Shown: positions 34,029 to 42,730 of the stretch, in pieces | Numbering within the stretch: position 1 is the stretch's first letter | How the letters are laid out: each line of letters starts with the position of its first letter | Assembly (NCBI RefSeq): GCF_012911935.1 | Contig: NZ_JAAXLA010000026.1 | Coordinates: forward strand, 17,994 to 81,993 | DNA length: 64,000 nucleotides | Direction of reading: 5' to 3' | DNA from: Pseudonocardia acidicola | GTDB taxonomy: Bacteria; Actinomycetota; Actinomycetes; Mycobacteriales; Pseudonocardiaceae | Notes under the pieces: model-generated | The model's database searches: none | What the model was told of the DNA's origin: nothing | Seen by the model: the letters and a program-made list of their open reading frames with translations, nothing else | Position numbers and translations under genes: made by a program

Positions 34029-34874
34029 CTATTCCCCGCCCATCGCCGCGAGCATCATGTCGAGGACGGCCTGGTCGGGGCAGGGCGGCGGCTCGGCCCC
34101 GGCGAGGCGGCCGATCATGTCGAAGGCCTGCGCGACCCGCGGTCCGTCGATCACCGGGCTGTGTCCGGAGATGATCGTGGACATACCGTGGCTCTGCACC
34201 TCCTGCACGCACGCCGCGTAGCGGGTGGCGTCGACCATGCTCAGCCACGGCGACAGCGCGTGGATGCCGAACATGACCATGCCACCCCACCACGCCTCGG
34301 GGTCGACGTCCGCGATGGTGTCGACCGGTGTGATGCCCGGCCCGCCGGGCACCGGCGCGGCGAACGCGTCGGCCGCCCAGTAGACGCCGGTCGAGGAGTC
34401 GAACAGGCCGCGGGTGGCGGGGGAGTCGTAGACCGGGGGCCGCAGCGCCACCAGGGTGCGGTCGTCGGCGTCGAAGGACTGGCCGTCGTTGACCCAGCGG
34501 CACCGCTCCAGCGGGAAGTCGTAGGCGTTGGCGAACCGCTCCACCAGCGTCCAGCTGCACACCAGCCGAGCGTTGGGACAGGCGTCCATCACCTGGCTGA
34601 GGTTGCCGGTGTGGTCGGAGTCGTCGTGGGTCAGGAAGACCCAGCGCACGTCCTCGGGCTCCACCAGGCCGAACACGTCCTGCAGCCACTGGTCGCGGTT
34701 GCGCGCGCTGCCGGTGTCGACGATGACCGGCTCGGCGCCCTGGATGACGGCCGAGTTGAGATACACCGACAGCGGTGCGCCGAGGGCATGCTGGACGTCC
34801 TGGATGAGGAAGGTGCCCGGCGCGATCTTTTTCGGCTGCTGGTGCACGGTGGGAACAGCGTCGAGGAGTGCCAT
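34029..34874 (-). CDS. MBL-fold metallohydrolase (flavodiiron-like)
   Basis: A 281-residue metallo-beta-lactamase-fold protein. Strand-turn signatures: YLNSAVIQGAEPVIVDTGSA, the metal motif WVFLTHDDSDHTGNLSQVM (HxDxDH variant as in ODP/flavodiiron types), ADAF and IISGHSPVIDG with the last histidine. No flavodoxin domain follows. It is the last gene of the minus-strand catabolic operon, 43 bases after the ligase gene. It may hydrolyse a thioester or lactone intermediate; this is inference. Confidence 0.82.
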   Translation of the reverse strand: MALLDAVPTVHQQPKKIAPGTFLIQDVQHALGAPLSVYLNSAVIQGAEPVIVDTGSARNRDQWLQDVFGLVEPEDVRWVFLTHDDSDHTGNLSQVMDACPNARLVCSWTLVERFANAYDFPLERCRWVNDGQSFDADDRTLVALRPPVYDSPATRGLFDSSTGVYWAADAFAAPVPGGPGITPVDTIADVDPEAWWGGMVMFGIHALSPWLSMVDATRYAACVQEVQSHGMSTIISGHSPVIDGPRVAQAFDMIGRLAGAEPPPCPDQAVLDMMLAAMGGE

Positions 34875-34917
34875 GGTCGTCTCGCTTCTGCGTCGGAGCT
34901 GCTTCGGACGTGCCGGG

Positions 34918-36426
34918 TCAGGTGCGCGCGGGGGCCTCGAGGTCGGACTCCGCGGCGGTGCGCTCCGTGGGGAGCTCCTTCTTCGCGATCTTCTGCGTCT
35001 CGGTGAGCGGCCAGGACTCGACGAACTCGAGGAAGCGGGGCCGTTTGTAGGGCGGCAGCCGCTCCGCGCACCAGTCCCGCAGTTCCTCCGCGCTCACCTG
35101 CTCGCCGGGGCGCACCATGACGAACGCCTTCACGTCCTCCTCGGTGAGCGGCGATGGCACGCCGATCACCGCGCTGGACGAGACGGCCGGGTGGGCGTCG
35201 AGGACGACCTCGACGTCGGCGGGCGACAGGTTCTCCCCCCGGCGGCGGATCAGCTCCTTGACCCGGCCGGCGAAGTAGAGGTTGCCCGCCTCGTCGGCGC
35301 GGGCCAGGTCACCGGTGTGCAGCCAGCCGTCGCGCAGCACCGCGGCTGACTCCTCCGGCATGCCGAAGTAGCCCGGTGTGGTGGCGGGGTTGCGCAGCAG
35401 GAGCTCGCCGGCCTCGCCCGTCGCGACGTCGTCGCCGGTGGCCGGGTCGACGATCCTGGCGCTGTTGATCTCCCCGAGCCGCGGGTGCTGGCGGGGCCGG
35501 CCCATGGAGCCGTACGCGATCGGCTCGTCGACGGGCGAGATCAGCCCGTACGGCGACTCGGACAGCGCGTAGCCGATCACCAGCCGGAAGCCGAAGCGCT
35601 GCTCGATCTCCTCGTGCCGCTCTCGGTGCGGTGCGGGCGCGGAGTAGCAGTAGCGCAGCCGGTGGTCGCGTTCGACCGGTGACGGGTCGCGGGTCATGAG
35701 GATCTCGACCATGGCGCCGATCGCGTTGAACACCGTGGCGCCGGTGTCGCGCACGGTCTCCCAGAAGGTGCTCGCCGAGAAGTGCGGCAGCAGCACGAGG
35801 CGGGCGCCGCAGCCGTAGGACCCGAGCGTGGAGTACGCCTGCGCGTTGAGGTGCGACAGCGGCAGCGTCGTGAGCAGCACGTCGTCGGCGGTGAGGCGGA
35901 GCCAGTACGGGTAGCCCTCGGCGGCCATCGTGTACATGCCGTGGGTCTCGATGATGAACTTCGGCCGACCGGTGCTGCCCGAGCTCTGGATGTAGGACGC
36001 GGGCTGGTCGGGCGTGCACACCGCGGGCTCGGCCGGCTCGCCGGTGCAGATGCCGGCGACGTCCACCCTGGTCACCGACGCGGGCACCGGGGTGCCCGCC
36101 GGGGCCACGACGAGGCGCGCCCCGGTCTCCTCGACGACCGCGGCGAGCTCGGATGCCGCCGCCTTCGGGTTGACGGCGACGCTGACCGCGCCGGTCAGCA
36201 CCACCCCCAGCCAGGCCCGGACGAAGTCGAGCCCGTTGGGCAGGACGATCACCACGTGGTCGCCCGGCGCCACCCCGAGCGCCCGCAGCCCTCCCACGCA
36301 GCGGCGGGCGTCGGCGTACATCTCCGCGCGGGTCGACTCGCCGTCGGGCGTGTGGCACCACGGCTCGTCCGGCCACCGCTGCGCGCCCTGGGCGAGGAAC
36401 TCGGAGAAGGTCAGGATGTCGGCCAC
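34918..36426 (-). CDS. AMP-dependent acyl/aryl-CoA ligase
   Basis: Class I adenylate-forming enzyme (502 residues) that links an acid to CoA. Motifs: P-loop IQSSGSTGRPKFII, GYALSESPYG, WLHTGDLARADEAGNLYFAGRVKELIRRRGENLSP and the catalytic lysine in TETQKIAKKEL. Most similar in style to carnitine/cyclohexanecarboxylate/benzoate-type CoA ligases. The GTG at 36426 is preceded by GAGGAG. It lies 11 bases after a SnoaL-like gene in the monooxygenase operon and probably activates an acid formed by it. Confidence 0.87.
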   Translation of the reverse strand: MADILTFSEFLAQGAQRWPDEPWCHTPDGESTRAEMYADARRCVGGLRALGVAPGDHVVIVLPNGLDFVRAWLGVVLTGAVSVAVNPKAAASELAAVVEETGARLVVAPAGTPVPASVTRVDVAGICTGEPAEPAVCTPDQPASYIQSSGSTGRPKFIIETHGMYTMAAEGYPYWLRLTADDVLLTTLPLSHLNAQAYSTLGSYGCGARLVLLPHFSASTFWETVRDTGATVFNAIGAMVEILMTRDPSPVERDHRLRYCYSAPAPHRERHEEIEQRFGFRLVIGYALSESPYGLISPVDEPIAYGSMGRPRQHPRLGEINSARIVDPATGDDVATGEAGELLLRNPATTPGYFGMPEESAAVLRDGWLHTGDLARADEAGNLYFAGRVKELIRRRGENLSPADVEVVLDAHPAVSSSAVIGVPSPLTEEDVKAFVMVRPGEQVSAEELRDWCAERLPPYKRPRFLEFVESWPLTETQKIAKKELPTERTAAESDLEAPART

Positions 36427-36437
36427 GGGCGCGCTCC

Positions 36438-36818
36438 TCAGGTTGCGAAGACGGGGGTGGTGTCGACGGTGATCCGCTGCTCGCGGCACCGCCCGTCCTC
36501 GGCGAAGACGAAGAAGCAGCCGCCGCGGACGGTCACCTCCTTGCCGTCCTTGCGGGTGTAGACGACGTCGCACTCGAAGGCGATCAGGTCGTCCTCGAGC
36601 TGCCACGCCTGGTGCAGGACGTGGCGGATCGCGTCGACGCTGCCGAGCAGCCCGGTCAGCGCTTCCCGGATCCCGTCGCGGCCCTCGATCGGGTCGGCGT
36701 TGGCGAAGACCATCCGGGCGTCCTCGGTGAACATCGCCATGTACGCGTCGGTCTCGCCGGCGTCGATGGCGCGGTAGTAGTCGCGGAGCCAGGCCTGGTT
36801 CTTCTCGGTCGCATGCAT
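36438..36818 (-). CDS. SnoaL-like (NTF2-fold) protein
   Basis: A 126-residue cone-shaped protein: WLRDYYRAIDAGETDAYMAMFTEDARMVFANADPIEGRDGIREAL, then VLHQAWQLEDDLIAFECDVVYTRKDGKEVTV. This is the NTF2/SnoaL-2 pattern used by small isomerases, cyclases and dehydratases. The first ATG of a doubled ATGCATG is used, with GGAGTCCCT upstream. It is 11 bases from both neighbours, between the monooxygenase and the CoA ligase. Confidence 0.8.
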   Translation of the reverse strand: MHATEKNQAWLRDYYRAIDAGETDAYMAMFTEDARMVFANADPIEGRDGIREALTGLLGSVDAIRHVLHQAWQLEDDLIAFECDVVYTRKDGKEVTVRGGCFFVFAEDGRCREQRITVDTTPVFAT

Positions 36819-36829
36819 GAGGGACTCCT

Positions 36830-38038
36830 TCAGAGCAGGGGGGAGTTGGGCGCCAGGCCGGCGAGCGCGCGGCCGTGGAACTCCAGGCCGGTGGTGGGCG
36901 ACATGATCGCGTGCACCTTCAGGGCGGCCGCGTCCCGCGCGAGCCGCTGCATCGGGGAGCTCTTGTGGATCGCCGACGCCCCGGACGCGGCGCGCAGGAT
37001 CTCGACGGCCTCGGCGTACAGCTCGGTGGCGTAGGCGACCTGACCCCAGAGCTGGGCGTGCTCGCCGTCGGCGTACGGGGTGTCCTCGGCGGCGTGGCGG
37101 TCGACGATGTCGGCCACCTCGAACGTCAGGGCGTCGGCGGCGCGGATCCGCAGCGCGGCCTCGGCGGCCTGGTGGTGCCGGATCGGCGCCTGGCTCTGGT
37201 CGCCGTAGGTGGTGTAGGTGATCGGGCGCCCCTGCAGGCGGCCCAGGAAGTGGTCCAGCGCCGCGCGGGCCACGCCGGGGAAGCCGAGCGAACCGGTGGT
37301 GAGGATCGTCGAGATGATCGGGGTGCGGTAGAGCGGGGTGCCGGCGTTGAGCTCGGACCGGAACCTCCCCTGCTGGGCGTCGCCGAAGTGCATCATCCGA
37401 TCGCCGGGAACATGGATGTCCTCGCCGAGCACCGTGTTGCTGCCGGTGCCGCACAGCCCGCTGACCTGCCAGTCGTCGACGATGGTCATGCCCTCGTAGG
37501 GCACGAGGAACATGCCGAAGCCGGGGGCGTCGGACTCGGGGTCGATCACCGCGCTGCGGATGGCGTAGCGCGCGTGCGCGCACCCGGTGTTGAACGGCCA
37601 GCGGCCGGACAGCCGGTAGCCGCCCTCGCCGTCGGAGATCGCGACCGTGCCGCCGAGCGGGAACGACACGGTGATCCGCACGTCCGGGTCCGCGAAGATC
37701 TCGTCCTGCACGTGGTCGGGCAGGAGCGAGGCGAACAGTGTGCCGTCGCTCCACAGCCCGGACACCCACGCGGTGGACGAGCAGCCCTTGCCGAGCTCGC
37801 TGTACACCTCGACCTTGGTGCGGGTGTCGGCCTCGTAGCCGCCGTACCGGCGAGGGAGCGTCAGCCGGAGCAGGCCAGCCTCCTCCAGTGCCCGGACGTT
37901 GTCCACGGGCAACTTGCCCTCCTGCTCGCAGCGCTCGGAGTTGCTGCGCAGGAACGGGACCAGCTCGGCCGCGCGGGCGACGAGCTCCTCGCGGGTGGGC
38001 ACGTCCGTCGAGGTCGGATCGTCGATCGTCGAAGTCAC
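36830..38038 (-). CDS. Acyl-CoA-dehydrogenase-fold flavin monooxygenase (HsaA/DszC-like), copy B
   Basis: Group D flavin-dependent oxygenase of 402 residues, using reduced flavin from a separate reductase. N-terminal helices (VRALEEAGLLRLTLPRRYGG), the core YRLSGRWPFNTGCAHA, VSGLCGTGSNTVLGEDIHVP and a C-terminal acyl-CoA_dh_2 domain (ARAALDHFLGRLQGRP, GASAIHKSSPMQRLARD) are typical. The GTG at 38038 follows GAGGAGGAC. It is paralogous to the gene at 39454-40656. No flavin reductase gene is present in the operon. Confidence 0.85.
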   Translation of the reverse strand: MTSTIDDPTSTDVPTREELVARAAELVPFLRSNSERCEQEGKLPVDNVRALEEAGLLRLTLPRRYGGYEADTRTKVEVYSELGKGCSSTAWVSGLWSDGTLFASLLPDHVQDEIFADPDVRITVSFPLGGTVAISDGEGGYRLSGRWPFNTGCAHARYAIRSAVIDPESDAPGFGMFLVPYEGMTIVDDWQVSGLCGTGSNTVLGEDIHVPGDRMMHFGDAQQGRFRSELNAGTPLYRTPIISTILTTGSLGFPGVARAALDHFLGRLQGRPITYTTYGDQSQAPIRHHQAAEAALRIRAADALTFEVADIVDRHAAEDTPYADGEHAQLWGQVAYATELYAEAVEILRAASGASAIHKSSPMQRLARDAAALKVHAIMSPTTGLEFHGRALAGLAPNSPLL

Positions 38039-38125
38039 GGAGGGTCCTCCTCGTCCGGGCACGGCGGGCCGGCTCAGGGCCCCGCGCGAGGCGGGGCCCG
38101 AGCTGCGGGCCGTCGTGAGGGTGGG

Positions 38126-38965
38126 TCAGATGGTGAAGAACAGCCTGCGGAAGGTGTCGATCGCGTCCTGGTCGCCGGTGGCGGTGCCGCCCTGCAGGCG
38201 CTGGTAGACGTCGAGGCAGAACTCATTGCAGGGGAAGGAGAACGTGGCGTCGGCCTTCTCCGGGGCGCCGGGGGCGAAGGTGAGGCCGCCGCCCTGGATC
38301 TGCACGGTCCAATGCTCGTCACCGGAGGTGTTGATGTGCACGTCGATGGTGAGGTCCACACCCTCGGCCAGCTCCGGGGCGAAGCAGATCTGCATCAGCC
38401 CGAACATGAACGGGACGAGGGTGTCGGAGGCCTCCTTGTCGACGAACGCCTCCTTGCCCAGGGCCTTGCGCAGGTCCCAGTTGTGCACCGAGTAGTCCAT
38501 GAGCTGGAACGCGGCCATCATGAACGCCGGCACCGGGCCGACCCACTTGTGCGGCACGATCTTGCCGGCCCACTCGTCCTCGGTGAGCCGGTCGAAGTAG
38601 CTGAACATCAGCTCGGCGCAGGCGTCGAGGCGGCCCAGGACCTCCCAGCGGTAGACGCTGCGGTACTCCCGCGCGCTCTTGCCCAGCGCCTCGCCGTAGG
38701 CGCGCATGCCGCGCGGCTCCTCGGTCGGGAAGCCGTGCTCGCCCTGCTTGAAGTAGCCGAGGTAGCCGAAGGCGGCGTCGAGCAGGTGCCCGGCCATGTC
38801 CCGGACCTCCCACATGTCGCACGGGGTCTGGGCGTGCCACTCCTCCTCGCTGGCGGCCACCATCATGTCGAAGGACTTCTGGTACTCCTGCCGGATCAAC
38901 CGGATCATCGTGTCCTTGCCGGCGAACTGGGTCACGTCGACTCGGGTCGGGAGGGTGGACGTCAT
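38126..38965 (-). CDS. DinB/MDMPI-type protein (mycothiol-dependent maleylpyruvate isomerase-like) with SCP2-like tail
   Basis: A 279-residue protein. The N-terminal DinB-like four-helix bundle has CDMWEVRDMAGHLLDAAFGY and YSVHNWDLRKAL, placing metal-binding histidines as in MDMPI. The C-terminal half (VHINTSGDEHWTVQIQGGGLTF, AFSFPCNEFC-like) resembles the sterol-carrier/alkyl-transfer domain common in this family. The ATG at 38965 is used because AAGGAG lies just before it; a further ATG five codons upstream would place the ribosome site inside the gene. Suggests a mycothiol-dependent step in the pathway. Confidence 0.78.
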   Translation of the reverse strand: MTSTLPTRVDVTQFAGKDTMIRLIRQEYQKSFDMMVAASEEEWHAQTPCDMWEVRDMAGHLLDAAFGYLGYFKQGEHGFPTEEPRGMRAYGEALGKSAREYRSVYRWEVLGRLDACAELMFSYFDRLTEDEWAGKIVPHKWVGPVPAFMMAAFQLMDYSVHNWDLRKALGKEAFVDKEASDTLVPFMFGLMQICFAPELAEGVDLTIDVHINTSGDEHWTVQIQGGGLTFAPGAPEKADATFSFPCNEFCLDVYQRLQGGTATGDQDAIDTFRRLFFTI

Positions 38966-38989
38966 CGTGAACTCCTTCATTGTGCGGGA

Positions 38990-39457
38990 TCAGCAGGTCG
39001 GGACGTCGATCTGACGGAGCCAGTCGTCCCGGTCGTAGAGCGTCTTCACCGAGGTGACCGCGCCGTCGCGGGTGCGGAGCACCACGACGCCGGGCAGCGA
39101 GAAGCGCTGGCCCGCGCCCTGGTGCACGCGGTCGCGCCAGGTGAGCCGACCGGTGAACGCGCCGGTGAACACAACCTCGGCGAGCACCGCCCCGTTCGCG
39201 GCGGCGGCCGGGGTCGACACGAGCCCCATCGCGAGGCCCGCGAACGTGACGGTGGTGGTGCGCAGGAAGTGCGCCACCGCCGCGTCCCGCGACCGGGCCG
39301 GCTCCGCGCGGAACAGCGAGTGCACCTCGACGTCGTCGGCGAGCACCTCGCGCAGGGCCGGGACGTCGCCGGACTCGTGGGCGTCGTACCACCGGTCGAA
39401 CACAGCCAGCGCGTCGGCCGGGTCGACGGTGGTCTGCCCGACGGGAGCGGCGCTCAC
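38990..39457 (-). CDS. SnoaL-like (NTF2-fold) protein, second copy
   Basis: A 155-residue protein: ALAVFDRWYDAHESGDVPALREVLADDVEVHSLF, then VLAEVVFTGAFTGRLTWRDRVHQ and FSLPGVVVLRTRDGAVTSVKTLYDRDDW. Same fold class as the gene at 36438, but not closely similar. GTG start overlapping the stop of the upstream monooxygenase (GTGA) shows coupled expression. Its likely role is a small isomerase or dehydratase; not assigned. Confidence 0.75.
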   Translation of the reverse strand: MSAAPVGQTTVDPADALAVFDRWYDAHESGDVPALREVLADDVEVHSLFRAEPARSRDAAVAHFLRTTTVTFAGLAMGLVSTPAAAANGAVLAEVVFTGAFTGRLTWRDRVHQGAGQRFSLPGVVVLRTRDGAVTSVKTLYDRDDWLRQIDVPTC

Positions 39458-40656
39458 AGCATCGGGGTGTTCGGCGCGAGCCCGCACAGCGAGCGGCCGT
39501 AGATCTCGATGCCGGTGGCCGGCATCATCACGGCGTGCGTCGCGAGGGCCTGGGCGTCGCGGGAGACGAGCTGGATGGGCTGGCTCTCGTGGATGCCGCT
39601 GGCCCCGCTGGCCTGCCGCAGCGTCTCGACGGCCTCGCCGAAGAGCCGGGTCGAGTACGAGACCATGCCCCAGATCTCGGGGATCTCGCCGGGCTCGTAG
39701 GGATCGCCGCTCTGCGCGTGGCGGCTGACAATGTCGGCAGCCCCCCGCATCAGGTGGTCACCGGAGCGGATCTTCATCGACGCCTCCGCCACGTGGTGGT
39801 GCGTGATCGGGGCCTCGCTGCGCTGCCCGTAGCCGGTGTAGGCGATCGGGCCGCGGGTGGGGAGCCGCTCGAGGAACAGCTCCATCGCCGCCTTCGCCAG
39901 GCCGGGGAAGGTGGCGCCCCCGCTGGTGAGCACGTACGGGACCGCCGGGATCCGGAAGATCGGCCGGTCCTTGTTGTTCTCGCTGCGCCCGAAGCCGAGC
40001 TTGAACTCCTCGAGCCGCAGCATGCGCTCCTCGGGGACGAACACGTTCTCGCCGACGACGCTGTTGCTGCCGGTGCCGCGCAGCCCGCTGACGTGCCAGT
40101 CGTCCAGGATCGTGAGCTCGGCGTAGGGCAGGAGGAACAGGCAGACCTCGGGCTTGCCGGCCTCGAGCTCGACCACGGCCGGCTCGGCGACCCAGGTGCC
40201 GTCCAGGCATCCGGTGTTGAACGGCCATTTGCCGCTGACGCGGAATCCGGTGCCGTCGCGCTCGGCGCGAGCGGTCGGGACCAGCGTGGCGGTGCAGTGC
40301 ACGTTCGGGTCGCTGAAGATCTCCCGCTGCACCTCGTCGGGGAAGTGCGACACGATGAAGTCGGCGTCGGAGTAGAGCGTGGCCACCCAGGCCGTGGAGC
40401 CGCAGCCGCGGGCCAGCTCCCCGAACATGGTGATCTTCGACTGGGTGTCGATCTCGGACCCGCCGTACTCCACGGCGCGGGTGGCCCGCAGGATGCCGGA
40501 CTCCTCCAGTGCCCGGAGGTTCTCCCGCGGTATGCGGCGCTCGCCGTGCGCCTGCGCCGCGTTGGCCCGTAGCAGCGGCACCAGGTCGGTGGCGCGCTGC
40601 ACCAGCTCCGCCCCGGTGAGGGTGGCGCTCGGGCGGCGGTCGACCAGTTCTGTCAT
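39454..40656 (-). CDS. Acyl-CoA-dehydrogenase-fold flavin monooxygenase (HsaA/DszC-like), copy A
   Basis: First gene of the operon, 400 residues. NLRALEESGILRATRAVEYGG, FRVSGKWPFNTGCLDGTWV, VSGLRGTGSNSVVGENVFVP, AKAAMELFLERLPTRGP and GASGIHESQPIQLVSRDAQ match copy B block for block, showing an old duplication. The ATG at 40656 has AAAGGAG seven bases upstream. Both copies end with GLAPNxPxL. The pair could be two oxygenases for successive steps or a hetero-oligomer. The flavin reductase partner must come from elsewhere. Confidence 0.86.
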   Translation of the reverse strand: MTELVDRRPSATLTGAELVQRATDLVPLLRANAAQAHGERRIPRENLRALEESGILRATRAVEYGGSEIDTQSKITMFGELARGCGSTAWVATLYSDADFIVSHFPDEVQREIFSDPNVHCTATLVPTARAERDGTGFRVSGKWPFNTGCLDGTWVAEPAVVELEAGKPEVCLFLLPYAELTILDDWHVSGLRGTGSNSVVGENVFVPEERMLRLEEFKLGFGRSENNKDRPIFRIPAVPYVLTSGGATFPGLAKAAMELFLERLPTRGPIAYTGYGQRSEAPITHHHVAEASMKIRSGDHLMRGAADIVSRHAQSGDPYEPGEIPEIWGMVSYSTRLFGEAVETLRQASGASGIHESQPIQLVSRDAQALATHAVMMPATGIEIYGRSLCGLAPNTPML

Positions 40657-41190
40657 GTCCCACTCCTTTGTGGACGTACAGGTCAGAGCGCGGCTGTCGG
40701 GCGGCCGCCACCCGGGCCGGGGCCCGTCCAGGCGGGAACCCGCGTCGTCGGTTGGCGAAGAGGCGGCGTTCAGGACGCCGCCGGTGGATCCCATCCAAGT
40801 TGGGGTGCCAGCGGGCGCTCGGCTACCACTGCTCCCCGGGAACAGCGGGACGCCTGCTCCCCGCAATGTTGTATACGACTTGACTGTAAGGGCGGTCACA
40901 GCAGCGCGTCAAGAGTTGCCCGGGGAATCTGTTCTGTCGCGCCGTTCACCGGCATGGGACAGCGCTCTCATGCGCAGACCGGAGGGCAGTTAGCTGCCAA
41001 GACGGTGCCTGAGAGGCCAGGGGCGACGCTGTCCGGGGTCGATCGAGGACGGACCCCGCGCGCCAGCCGATGATGGGCCTGGCGTTCCTGGCGACGGGAC
41101 AGCTCAGAGGAACTGTGTACGAACAGCCGTTTCGTCCCCATCGCTGCCCCGATCTTCAGGCAGGCAAATGTGTACGATCCGCCACCCTGG
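40657..41190. other. Long upstream region of the monooxygenase operon
   Basis: About 530 bases between the operon start and the GntR stop. No gene. It contains the near-palindrome at 40868-40879 and two related TGTGTACGA sites at 41115-41123 and 41169-41177, so it is probably the control region of the operon. Confidence 0.5.
40868..40879. promoter_or_regulatory. Candidate GntR operator upstream of the monooxygenase operon
   Basis: GTTGTATACGAC is a palindrome except for one symmetrical mismatch, with a TGTATACG core like the TNGTATACNA sites bound by FCD-type GntR regulators. It lies 212 bases before the operon start. Similar sites occur upstream of the GntR gene and the VOC operon. Confidence 0.45.
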
Positions 41191-41901
41191 TCAGGCAGAG
41201 GCAAGGCTGGGGTCGCCGTCGATCCCGCCGGTCCGGCGCTCCTGTTCCATCTCCCGCAACGAGTGCCGGCCGGCACGCAGGTGGGCTCGCATGACACCTT
41301 CCGCCCAGTCGCCGTCGCCGATTTCGAGCGCTTCGAGGATCTCGCGATGCGAGGCGAAGGCATGCTCGAGGTCGGCCGGTGTGTGGTGGTGGAAGGCTTC
41401 GCGGACGAACGGCGTGGCGAGCACCGTCGGAATGATCGCGAGCAGCTGCCGATTCTGTGAGGCCTGGGCCAGCATGGTGTGGAAGTCGATGCAGAGCTGG
41501 CCGATGCGCTGCAGGTCCTGCTCGTCGGCCTCGGGCAGCAGTTGCTCCATCTCCGTGCACATGGCCCGTAGCGCGACAAAGTCGACGTTGTCCGGGGCCT
41601 GCGCGACACGGCGCACTCCGTAGCCCTCGAGAAGCACCCGTAGGTCGTAGATGTCGTCAAGATCCTGCGCCGTCCAGCCGACGACTACGGCCCCACGGTT
41701 GTGCAGGATCTGTACCACACCTTCGGCCTGCAGCCGGTGCAGCGCCTCGCGCACGGGGGTGCGGCTCACACCCGCCGCGGTTGCAACGTCCTCCTCGCGC
41801 AGCCAGCTCCCGGGCGGGTACTGACCGCTCGCGATGCCGCGCTGCAGGGCCTCGTACGCCACCGCTCTCGCCGATCTCGCCACTTCGACCTCCGTCGTCA
41901 C
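41191..41901 (-). CDS. GntR/FCD-family transcriptional regulator (paralogue of 33310-33984)
   Basis: Regulator of 236 residues. wHTH: IASGQYPPGSWLREEDVATAAGVSRTPVREALHRLQAEGVVQILHNRGAVVV; FCD domain: DLRVLLEGYGVRRVAQ, FHTMLAQASQNRQL, HREILEALEIGDGDWAEGVMRAHLRAGRHSL. Upstream in-frame extension is not protein-like, so the GTG at 41901 is used, with GAGG nearby; an in-frame GTG at 41883 is also possible. It is placed between the minus-strand monooxygenase operon and the plus-strand VOC operon and probably controls both. Confidence 0.87.
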   Translation of the reverse strand: MTTEVEVARSARAVAYEALQRGIASGQYPPGSWLREEDVATAAGVSRTPVREALHRLQAEGVVQILHNRGAVVVGWTAQDLDDIYDLRVLLEGYGVRRVAQAPDNVDFVALRAMCTEMEQLLPEADEQDLQRIGQLCIDFHTMLAQASQNRQLLAIIPTVLATPFVREAFHHHTPADLEHAFASHREILEALEIGDGDWAEGVMRAHLRAGRHSLREMEQERRTGGIDGDPSLASA

Positions 41902-41963
41902 GCCCGCCTCGTCCTGTGACGCCACGCCGACTCGGTCGCGTCGGTGACCCACTGAGAGGAAGA

Positions 41964-42117
41964 TTGGATACAAGCTACCGCTTGGGCGGTCCGCCGGTCG
42001 AGGCTTCCATCCAGGCCCGTCAGGGGCTTGATATGGCATTTCGGCTTCTAGCGACCTCAGTCTGGCCCTGTCCGTAAGGCGACCTCTTGTGACCTTATAG
42101 CAAAGTCGCATACGATC
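41964..42117. promoter_or_regulatory. Candidate GntR operator pair between gntR and the VOC operon
   Basis: TTGGATACAA (41964-41973) and GTCGCATACGATC (42105-42117) both resemble the GTTGTATACGAC site upstream of the divergent operon. The first lies 63 bases before the GntR start, fitting autoregulation; the second lies 115 bases before the VOC gene. Confidence 0.4.
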
Positions 42118-42231
42118 CTGAAACGGCCGGGCCGCGATCTTTTTGCCCCGCGCTGTTCTTCGAGCCCGTCCCGCCCTGGTCGTCCGCGGCCTGGGCCCGC
42201 TCACCGCCCAACGCAGACGCAGGAGGACGAG

Positions 42232-42726
42232 ATGGCAGCCATCAACTACGCAGGCTTGAACCACCTCGCGCTGGTCACCGACGACATGGACAAGACGGTG
42301 CGGTTCTACCGCGACGTCCTCGGCATGCCGCTCGTCGGCACCACCGGCAACCGCGATGAGAACTACCCCCATCGGCACTACTTCCTCAGCATCGGGCGCG
42401 GCGCGTCGATCGCGTTCTTCGAGTGGAAGGACGTCGAGCTGCCGGGTCGGAAGGACTCCGGGGTCCCGGCCTCGGGTATCCAGTTCGACCACGTGTCGAT
42501 CAGCGTCGACTCCGACGAGGACCTGGAGAACCTCCGGAAGCGGCTGAGCGACTGGGGCTCCGACGTCAGCGAGGTGGTCGACCACGGCCTGCTCCGTTCG
42601 ATTTACGCCACCGACCCGAACGGGATCTCCATCGAGTTCTCGGTTCCGGCCCGCGACCTCGACGCCGACCCGTGGTTCGACGACGCCGACCCCGTGTCCG
42701 CTGTGCGGGAGACCCAGGTCGGCTGA
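42232..42726 (+). CDS. VOC-family (glyoxalase/extradiol dioxygenase fold) protein
   Basis: A 164-residue metal enzyme: GLNHLALVTDDMDKTVRFYRDVLGMPLVG supplies the first His, FDHVSISVDSDEDLENL the second, and DPNGISIEFS the glutamate. The ATG has an AGGAGGAC site. Four bases separate it from the next gene. Such proteins act as isomerases, epimerases or ring-cleaving dioxygenases; single-repeat size does not decide between them. Confidence 0.85.
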   Translation: MAAINYAGLNHLALVTDDMDKTVRFYRDVLGMPLVGTTGNRDENYPHRHYFLSIGRGASIAFFEWKDVELPGRKDSGVPASGIQFDHVSISVDSDEDLENLRKRLSDWGSDVSEVVDHGLLRSIYATDPNGISIEFSVPARDLDADPWFDDADPVSAVRETQVG

Positions 42727-42730
42727 GTCG

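Noticed and set aside
36875..39502. An 875-residue plus-strand open frame across the monooxygenase operon
   Set aside because: Antisense shadow of three well-supported genes; composition is Arg/Gly/Val/His-biased and no domain is visible.
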